Source of the DNA: Thermoflexales bacterium
Lineage (GTDB): Bacteria; Chloroflexota; Anaerolineae; Fen-1058
Assembly (NCBI GenBank): GCA_017882055.1
Contig: JADGQE010000071.1
Location: forward strand, 1 to 12,383
Length of the DNA stretch: 12,383 nt
Reading direction: 5' to 3'
This document shows positions 8,471-12,383 of the stretch, piece by piece. Position 1 is the first letter of the stretch. Every line of letters begins with the position of its first letter. The translations under genes were made by a program, and so were the position numbers. Below the pieces are notes generated by a model, which did not search any database, was not told where the DNA came from, and worked only from the letters and a program-made list of their open reading frames with translations.

Positions 8471-8631
8471 AGATTGTGCCCCTGACTTCCGTGGTACTTC
8501 GAGATCGATGGCACTTGGCCCCATCCGACTCTCGCTCTGAGAATCGGCGGCCCGCTTGCGCGTCGACAAGTGAGGATACTTGCCGCCGGTTCACGTCCGA
8601 CGCGAACCGACCATCGATCGAGGACACGAAA

Positions 8632-8637
8632 ATTATA
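8632..8637 (-). promoter_or_regulatory. Candidate -10 box of the molybdenum hydroxylase operon
   Basis: The minus strand reads TATAAT, a perfect -10 consensus, about 160 bp before the FAD subunit start. The surrounding sequence is AT-rich within GC-rich DNA. The hexamers at 16-18 bp spacing (such as TGCGTT) are poor -35 matches, so the assignment is tentative. Confidence 0.35.
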
Positions 8638-8639
8638 AC

Positions 8640-8958
8640 ACGATTTGGGGCACGAACGCACGCGGACGCATTCCACGCATATTAGCATTCTTGCGTGCCA
8701 ATTGGAGTCATTGGGAAGTGCTTCATCCGTGGATCGTAACGGTTCAGTCCATCAGCCGGCATCGCGCGGCTGCCACGAACGTCATCCTTGCAAACACGGA
8801 TGGTGGATCAAGGGAGACGGTGGCCAGCCAGTCGCCATAGAAATGGTTGATCTACATCGTTTTGGGCGAGGCCCATGTGTCTCGGCGCTGTACTTGTGTC
8901 GCGCAAGTGCAGGGATGTCTCGCTGACAGTATCCAATGATTTGTGGTTCTCCGGGAAT
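8640..8958. other. Gene-free stretch with nothing recognised
   Basis: The frames here are short, and their translations look like no protein family and lack ribosome sites. One inverted pair, CATCCGTG 8724-8731 with CACGGATG 8795-8802, is separated by 63 bp and is too weak to name. The stretch separates the divergent molybdenum operon and toxin-antitoxin pair, and ends at the target duplication of the 134-bp element. Confidence 0.5.
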
Positions 8959-9108
8959 CGAGGAAGGTGTGCACGCAAAAGATGTCAGCCGCACCCTGAG
9001 CGGAGCGGCGGGCGTCCTTCGACTTCACTGTGTTCTGCTCAGGATGCCCGCCGCGTAGTCGAAGGGGCGGCGAATTGCCTGACAAACTTTGCGTGCACAC
9101 CGAGGAAG
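8959..9108. mobile_element. 134-bp MITE-like element with perfect inverted ends and 8-bp target duplication
   Basis: The element proper is 8967-9100. Its ends GTGTGCACGCAAA (8967-8979) and TTTGCGTGCACAC (9088-9100) are perfect 13-bp inverted repeats. It is bracketed by direct copies of CGAGGAAG at 8959-8966 and 9101-9108, an 8-bp target duplication. Inside, GTCAG/CTGAC (8984/9079) continues the dyad. GGCGGGCGTCC pairs with GGATGCCCGCC at 10 of 11 positions, and CCTTCGAC can alternatively pair with GTCGAAGG. There is no coding capacity. The intact inverted ends and identical duplications suggest a recent insertion, 20 bp from the -10 box of the following gene pair. Confidence 0.78.
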
Positions 9109-9122
9109 CAATGAATTGCGCG

Positions 9123-9144
9123 GTGTAGTATAATTCAGTTACAC
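9123..9144 (+). promoter_or_regulatory. Promoter -10 and dyad operator candidate of the toxin-antitoxin pair
   Basis: A perfect TATAAT (9129-9134) lies 35 bp before the GTG start at 9169. It sits inside the inverted repeat GTGTA 9123-9127 / TACAC 9140-9144. A second pair, TGAATT 9112-9117 / AATTCA 9132-9137, partly overlaps. Such dyads over the -10 are typical of self-repressed toxin-antitoxin promoters. The -35 region (about 9106-9111, AAGCAA) is poor and falls at the edge of the neighbouring element's target duplication. Confidence 0.45.
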
Positions 9145-9168
9145 AGCCTGGTCGGTGGAGCATAGACC

Positions 9169-9510
9169 GTGAACAGCACACCAGTTCCTTATTCTCATAC
9201 GACAGCCCGGCGATTGTCGGCGCTCGCTCAACTCTATCGGCGCGGCGAGGTCAGCCCGCTACTGGATCGCACTCTGGATAAAGTGCTGGCCTACGAGGCT
9301 GATCTAGCGCGCGCGCAATTGGCCCAGTTACAGGCCGATCTGGCCGAGTTCGAGCAGCGCTATCACTTGTCATCCGATGAATTCTATCGTCAGTATCAGG
9401 CCGGTCAAAGCGACGATCGGCTGGACTTTACCGAATGGGCCTCGCTGATTCAAATGGCGCATAACCTCCGCGAGCGGTTGCGGCTGCTCGCCGGCGAAGA
9501 TCCAGCATGA
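9169..9510 (+). CDS. Putative antitoxin partner of the TumE-like protein
   Basis: This small acidic, mostly helical protein of 113 residues starts with GTG at 9169; GGAG lies 8 nt upstream and no ATG is available nearby. A long amphipathic segment (about 27-63, rich in Leu, Ala and Glu) could form a coiled coil. It is followed by FEQRYHLSSDEFYRQYQAG at 61-79 and DFTEWASLI at 86-94. That pattern (FE.+Y..SS.EFY..Y..G ... D..EW..L) is known to me from small proteins encoded next to DUF6516 toxins, which is the basis for calling it an antitoxin. No DNA-binding motif is visible, so self-repression would need another explanation. Its last codons overlap the downstream start by ATGA, so the two are translationally coupled. 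It is the only plus-strand operon in the window. Confidence 0.6.
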   Translation: MNSTPVPYSHTTARRLSALAQLYRRGEVSPLLDRTLDKVLAYEADLARAQLAQLQADLAEFEQRYHLSSDEFYRQYQAGQSDDRLDFTEWASLIQMAHNLRERLRLLAGEDPA

Positions 9511-9890
9511 CGATTGCCGAGCACCTCGACGCAGTCAAAACGCGGCTATTGACCGACCCGGTCGTGGCCGCGTTTCACGTCACCCGCGAGCGCAGCACCA
9601 TCAGCGATGGCTACTTGCGTGCCCGGCTCACCTTAAGCGGCGACAGCCAGTTGGAGTTCGCGGAATACATTCAACTATCGCCCGATGATCAAATCAGCGT
9701 GATCACTTACAACTACCATTGGGCGGATGCCGACGGTCGCTTGCTTCAACGTTGGGACAACACCCCGCATTATCCTGGTTTGCCCGGCTTTCCGCATCAT
9801 ATCCATACCGCTGTAGCGGAAGCCCCGCAGCCCGGCCGTCCGATTGACCTTTTCGGCGTGCTGGATGAAATAAAAGCGCGCTTGAAATAG
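9507..9890 (+). CDS. TumE/DUF6516-like putative toxin
   Basis: This 127-residue protein resembles the TumE family (formerly DUF6516), annotated as the toxin half of a toxin-antitoxin pair. The family core is seen as YNYHWADADGRLLQRWDN (68-85) followed by PHYPGLPGFPHHIH (87-100) and a C-terminal helix VLDEIKARL. The clustered aromatic residues and histidines (His71, 97, 98, 100) are the obvious candidates for function; the target of this family is not evident from sequence. The length is full and no break is seen. The start is fixed by the ATGA overlap with the preceding gene, since its own ribosome site is weak, which is consistent with coupling. The toxic role is inferred from family and context only. 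Confidence 0.7.
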   Translation: MTIAEHLDAVKTRLLTDPVVAAFHVTRERSTISDGYLRARLTLSGDSQLEFAEYIQLSPDDQISVITYNYHWADADGRLLQRWDNTPHYPGLPGFPHHIHTAVAEAPQPGRPIDLFGVLDEIKARLK

Positions 9891-9961
9891 TTTCGCAATG
9901 ATTCTGACCCGGCAGGCCGGAACAAAAGAGTACTCAACTGCTGAGACCGCAAACGCAGGAT

Positions 9962-9991
9962 GCGGCGTGGTTAGACTTTGTCGTGCGCCGC
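9962..9991. repeat. Hairpin between convergent genes
   Basis: GCGGCG 9962-9967 pairs with CGCCGC 9986-9991 across an 18-nt loop, between the convergent toxin-like gene (ends 9890) and the minus-strand unknown gene (ends 9993). It could slow transcription from either side, but there is no T-run, so a terminator call is not justified. Confidence 0.25.
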
Positions 9992-9992
9992 G

Positions 9993-10319
9993 TTATACAT
10001 GACTCAGATTCGGATCATCACGGATGTAAGCCAGCTGTTGGCCCTGATAGGGCAGCCGCGGCAGTCCATGCCAGCTTCGCAGCAGGTGATAAGCAGGTGA
10101 GGTCAAGAGCCGGCATTCATCCACCGCTGGTCGCCACTCCGGCCGTCGCACTTCGGCGACGGTGTCTAACTCAGGCAGCACGCCAAAATCCCACGCCGCG
10201 CACAGCCGTGCGATGAAATCGATCTGATCGGCCAGATCGTCCAGCGTTTGAGGCGGCTCGCGATCAGGATACAACGCGCCATCAATCCAACGCCGGGTTT
10301 TGGCCTCAGTCGGCAACAT
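9993..10319 (-). CDS. Unknown protein coupled to the AbiEii-like remnant
   Basis: A 108-residue frame overlaps the end of the nucleotidyltransferase remnant by 14 nt, so it was probably the second gene of that operon. The composition is protein-like (DDLADQIDFIARLCAAWDFG, then WRPAVDECRLLTSPAYHLL), with several tryptophans and a helical middle part. No family is recognised. The start ATG at 10319 lies within the upstream gene. The overlap suggests a partner of an AbiEii-type protein, but it does not resemble the usual AbiEi antitoxin with its winged-helix domain. Confidence 0.5.
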   Translation of the reverse strand: MLPTEAKTRRWIDGALYPDREPPQTLDDLADQIDFIARLCAAWDFGVLPELDTVAEVRRPEWRPAVDECRLLTSPAYHLLRSWHGLPRLPYQGQQLAYIRDDPNLSHV

Positions 10320-10803
10320 TCAGAAACTCCCTTGCGAACCAGGCACGCACGTGTTCCGCTTCGGCTCGCTGTTGTGGATCGGAAATCTGTTCTTCGGGGC
10401 GATGCTGGATAATGCGCGCCAGATGCGTCTCCACCGCTAACCTGGCTCGCTCCCCGTCTACATCACTGCCAGCGACCACCTGCCGTCGCCGCCAGAGTTC
10501 CCAACACTCGTGCGGCGAAATCAGGTCAGCCTGGCAGATTGCGTACACATCTCGAAAATCGCGCGGGGCGCCGCGCTCAACCAATGCCACCATTTTGCTG
10601 GCGACCAGATCGACAAAACTATCCAGCAACACCGGAGTCCACGGCGCAGGCGCTGATGCTCCAAGTTGAGCAGAACGGCGAGCAATTTGAAAACTAAAAT
10701 CAGATTTTTCCGCGCGCCGCGTCAAACACCTGCTGCAGCCACAACGCCCGAGGCTTCTACCAGATGACTTCCACCGCATAACGCGCGACCTGTGGATCAG
10801 CAC
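10306..10803 (-). pseudogene. AbiEii/AbiGii-type nucleotidyltransferase, 5'-truncated
   Basis: Only the C-terminal half of an AbiEii-like (nucleotidyltransferase toxin) protein is present. Homology-like sequence runs from about 10690 to the stop. It includes LLDSFVDLVASKMVALVERG, then APRDFRDVYAIC, then a helical segment with ECWELWRRRQ and a final RAWFAREFL. These match the DLaa.K..AL..R..pRDf.Dly signature seen downstream of the nucleotidyltransferase core. The catalytic N-terminal part with its GS...DxD motif is missing. The first about 40 residues of the open frame (from 10803) look like out-of-frame sequence over the end of a PIN-domain gene. It is therefore most likely a fragment and not an active toxin. 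It is followed by an overlapping unknown gene. Confidence 0.6.
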
Positions 10804-10852
10804 TTACGATGGGCAAATGTTCAACCTGACTCTGGGCCACTAGCAGTTTGTC
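10757..10852 (-). pseudogene. C-terminal remnant of a PIN-domain (VapC-like) toxin
   Basis: Reading from 10852 on the minus strand gives DKLLVAQSQVEHLPIVSADP, then QVARYAVEVIW and a TAG stop at 10757-10759. This fits the end of PIN ribonucleases: the D.LL.AQ helix, the LP..SAD strand with its acidic residue, and the terminal V.V(I/L)W strand. The upstream sequence (above 10860) has no PIN-like reading in any frame I checked, so about three quarters of the gene, with most catalytic acids, is lost. No vapB partner is seen. It overlaps the spurious 5' part of the adjacent AbiEii-like frame. Confidence 0.6.
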
Positions 10853-10991
10853 GGAGAGAAAACTCTAAGAGCGGCTCAAGCCAACAATAGACTTGGAATT
10901 AGCCGCCGATTCTGAAAGTGAGCCTTCAACTTGGGCTGTTTCACTTGCAGTCTCGCTGAATTTTCGGGTAGCAGGCAAGCTGAAGCCGGCC

Positions 10992-11204
10992 TCAGGCGGC
11001 CAACAACACCTGCAGACGCTTGAGATTGAAGGCCAGACAGACCAGCGCCCATTCGCCGGCGGCGGCGACCAAGCCGCGCAAGGAAAATTGACGAAAGCCG
11101 AGCACTTCCTTAATGATGCCTATCACGGGTTCGACCGTGCATTTGCGTAGACGATAGATGGCCTGACCGATCTCGGTCTGAAGTTTGCGGGAGCACTCCC
11201 CCAA
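10992..11204 (-). pseudogene. IS1182-like transposase, C-terminal fragment
   Basis: A 70-codon frame ends at TGA 10992. It contains AIYRLRKCTVEPVIGIIKEV, then LGFRQFSLRG, then GEWALVCLAFNLKRL. This is the conserved last part of IS1182-type DDE transposases (Y..RK.TVEPV.G.IK...GFR.F.LRG....GEW.L...A.NLKR), including the catalytic Glu of TVEP. The earlier aspartates and the N-terminal half are absent, because the sequence above about 11200 no longer reads as transposase. It is an inactive remnant. The 130 bp between it and the PIN remnant (10860-10991) hold no recognised gene and may contain the element's old 3' end. Confidence 0.75.
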
Positions 11205-11310
11205 CAGATGGGGACTTCGTGCACCGCATGTGAATGAAGAATGAAATCCGCTGGCTGCAGGCCTTCAAGTGAACGCCTGCTCTCACCTGAATGGGATTTT
11301 TCCGGTCACC

Positions 11311-11393
11311 CCTCCACCCGTTGCCCAGTCCACTCGTTGCCCAATCTACCAATTGCCCAATCACCAATTGACCAGTCGCCAATTTACCAGTCG
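11311..11393. repeat. Degenerate 15-bp tandem repeat
   Basis: Three adjacent 15-bp units occupy 11349-11393: CCAATTGCCCAATCA, CCAATTGACCAGTCG and CCAATTTACCAGTCG. More degenerate units built on TTGCCCA(A/G)TC extend to about 11311. The unit length is a multiple of three, so on the minus strand it encodes repeated WRLVN in the frame of the neighbouring nucleotidyltransferase gene until a TGA in the third unit. Confidence 0.7.
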
Positions 11394-11942
11394 CCACTCC
11401 ACCAGACCTTGTCCGGCTCGCGAACCATTCAGCCGCACTTCGCCGCTGTTTTGCATCATCATCGACAATGGGCGATCAGCTTTAACGGCATGGAGATAGC
11501 CCATCGACTCCAGGGCTATGCGAGCGCGGAGCATTTCAGCATCGGTCAGCCACAGATCGAGGTCGCCCATCGACCGACAGGCGGGATCGGAGTAAACTGT
11601 GAACGCGAGTGCCGCACCCTTGAAGAGCACCGGCACGCTGCCTTGCCCATTTAAGGCCTGCAGGACAGCCTCGAGTTCACGGCGATGCAGTTCAGCGTCC
11701 GCCACGGCCGCGTAATAGCCGCCACTTAACTCTGCCATGACTTCTATCGGCAGACCGATCGCCTGGTGGTAGCGTGTCCAGGCCAGCGCGACCAGACCGT
11801 GACCGCGCAGCCACTGGGCACCCAGTGCCGTCAACGACTCGCTAGCGTTATCGGCCTGGCTGTCGGTCGCGAGTAGTCCACAAAGCATACGGCGGGCCGC
11901 GGCCCGCCGTGTCTCAATCATTTCCCGTTTTGTTTTAGACAT
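11361..11942 (-). pseudogene. Nucleotidyltransferase-5 family protein, 3' end replaced by tandem repeat
   Basis: The frame encodes about 193 residues from Met 11942 (an upstream in-frame ATG is at 11984). The core PVLFKGAALAFTVYSDPACR followed by SMGDLDLWL matches the uncharacterised nucleotidyltransferase family (PF14907), whose members run about 350-400 residues, often near surface-polysaccharide genes. KG (about 108-109) and DLD (about 127-129) are the expected nucleotide/metal positions. The protein stops early: after GLVEW it reads RLVNWRLVNW and ends, where the DNA becomes the 15-bp repeat. The C-terminal half is thus missing. The start at 11942 is preferred because ATGTCTAA overlaps the stop of a short upstream frame, but no good ribosome site is seen. 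It is probably non-functional or altered. Confidence 0.6.
11889..11910. repeat. Perfect 22-bp palindrome inside the nucleotidyltransferase gene
   Basis: ACGGCGGGCCG followed by its exact complement forms a 22-bp palindrome with no spacer. It is all but two bases G/C. It lies in coding sequence for RRAAARR near the N-terminus. It could form a strong cruciform or hairpin in the mRNA close to the start, or may simply reflect the Arg/Ala-rich codons. Confidence 0.6.
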
Positions 11943-12006
11943 GAACGGTTTGGGGGACAGCGGCTCGTAACTGCTGGCAGACATAGTCCACTTGATCTTC
12001 GGTCAT
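11935..12006 (-). other. 23-codon coupled ORF, possible aminotransferase tail
   Basis: The frame MTEDQVDYVCQQLRAAVP ends at TAA 11935. It overlaps the next start (ATG 11942) by 8 nt, and its own ATG overlaps the preceding stop as ATGA. The sequence recalls the last residues of DegT/DnrJ-type sugar aminotransferases (LP..P.MTED.VDYV...L), but a stop lies just upstream in frame, so no aminotransferase body is present. It is either a remnant of one or a short leader-like ORF. Confidence 0.25.
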
Positions 12007-12104
12007 GGTTCTTCAGCGAGAAATAATCTACGCAGTTGGCGGGCGACGAGTCCGAGGAATAGACTGAGGGTTAACTGCTGCCACATCCGCGAACGCTCCA
12101 GGTA
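12003..12104 (-). other. Short open frame resembling a protein C-terminus
   Basis: Between a TAG and a TGA (12003-12005) the minus strand encodes MWQQLTLSLFLGLVARQLRR and LFLAEEP from ATG 12086. Its stop overlaps the start of the following 23-codon ORF by ATGA. The hydrophobic-basic pattern looks protein-like, but no family is recognised. It may be the tail of a lost gene. Confidence 0.2.
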
Positions 12105-12189
12105 CTATTCGATTCAAATAGGATGAAGTACGCATGGTTGTCACTTACAGGACAAACAGGTTTTTCTCGCTCTCGATCACCAGGGTGAT

Positions 12190-12226
12190 CCTTCGGCAGG
12201 CTCAGGGCAGGCTCTCGGTCAGCGGG
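12190..12226. repeat. CCTTCGGCAGGCTCAGGGC-type dispersed repeat fragment
   Basis: CCTTCGGCAGGCTCAGGGC followed by AGGCTCTCGGTCAGCG resembles the dispersed CCTTCGACAGGCTCAGG intergenic repeats found in many bacterial genomes. The matching inverted arm is not present here. The seeds CCTTCG and CTCAGG also occur inside the 134-bp element (near 9010-9040), so the two may share ancestry. The rest of 11985-12285 holds no gene that I can support. Confidence 0.4.
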
Positions 12227-12285
12227 ATAGCAAGATGGGGGTTCAGATAATCGTTATCCGCCGTTGCGCGCTTGAACGCTTGAAT

Positions 12286-12383
12286 CCCACCCACCGATGG
12301 GGACTATCTCGTCCCACCCACCGATGGGGACTATCTCGTCCCACCCACCGATGGGGACTATCTCGTCCCACCCACCGATGGGG
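12286..12383. repeat. Perfect 27-bp tandem repeat, running off the window
   Basis: Units at 12286-12312, 12313-12339 and 12340-12366 are identical (CCCACCCACCGATGGGG followed by ACTATCTCGT). A fourth copy is cut at 12383 after 17 bases. Each unit can fold as GGGAC-tatctc-GTCCC. There are no spacers between units. The length is a multiple of three, and frames on both strands stay open (plus strand PPTDGDYLV, minus strand DEIVPIGGW), but no start or flanking gene supports coding. Confidence 0.85.

Noticed and set aside
8471..8569. Upstream extension of the FAD subunit
   Set aside because: The 33 added residues are not family-like, and the Met at 8470 starts the conserved WNEYHLPTSVDEA segment with a ribosome site upstream.
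8645..8994. Short frames between the two divergent operons
   Set aside because: They have no ribosome sites, no family resemblance and arginine/serine-rich random composition; two run into the MITE-like element.
9916..9932. Possible terminator after the toxin-like gene (CCGG-CAGG-CCGG)
   Set aside because: The stem is only 4 bp with a tiny loop and no T-run.
10412..10669. 85-codon plus-strand frame
   Set aside because: It is antisense to the AbiEii-like remnant, whose minus-strand reading carries the recognisable motif.
12175..12190. GATCACC-AG-GGTGATC palindrome
   Set aside because: The 2-nt loop cannot form a normal RNA hairpin and there is no T-run or gene context; left as a chance dyad next to a dispersed repeat.
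12286..12383. Possible CRISPR array
   Set aside because: The 27-bp units abut with no unique spacers and no cas gene is present; it is a simple tandem repeat.

Overview
This 12.4 kb window is chromosomal bacterial DNA of fairly high GC. It has one conventional half and one accessory half. No rRNA or tRNA gene fixes the taxon. The DUF3417-type glycogen phosphorylase, the multi-PAS soluble histidine kinase, the xanthine-dehydrogenase-type hydroxylase, and the many short palindromic or tandem repeats beside toxin-antitoxin debris together suggest a Chloroflexota-like or similarly repeat-rich environmental bacterium. That placement is inference, not shown by the sequence.

Left half (1-8640), all genes on the minus strand. 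Position 1 cuts an alpha-glucan phosphorylase (glgP type) that starts at 1721. Upstream of it lies a 777-residue cytoplasmic sensor histidine kinase with four PAS domains (1886-4219). A strong hairpin followed by a T-run (4271-4308) separates the kinase from a two-gene molybdenum hydroxylase operon. That operon consists of an FAD subunit (7562-8470) followed by a single chain that fuses the two [2Fe-2S] domains to the molybdopterin domain (4456-7254). The two proteins should form a complex that hydroxylates a heteroaromatic substrate. Residues typical of purine hydroxylases are visible. The gap between these two genes has been widened by a 202-bp element with inverted ends and an 8-bp target duplication, and by a second, unrelated palindromic repeat.

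Middle (8640-9170). There is no gene here. It holds a promoter-like box for the molybdenum operon, about 300 bases with no recognised content, and a 134-bp MITE-like element with perfect 13-bp inverted ends and an 8-bp target duplication.

Right half (9169-12383). A compact toxin-antitoxin-like pair (9169-9890, ATGA overlap, TumE/DUF6516-type second protein) appears intact on the plus strand. Beyond it are remnants on the minus strand: a 5'-truncated AbiEii-type nucleotidyltransferase with a coupled unknown gene, the last part of a PIN (VapC-like) toxin, and the C-terminus of an IS1182-like transposase. Next comes a nucleotidyltransferase-5 family protein whose 3' end has run into a 15-bp tandem repeat. 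Two very short coupled ORFs lie upstream of it. The window ends in a perfect 27-bp tandem array that continues past the edge.

The points most worth attention are the two small elements with clear 8-bp target duplications, each beside a gene or promoter, the gene-truncating in-frame 15-bp repeat, and the density of broken defence-type genes around one intact pair.
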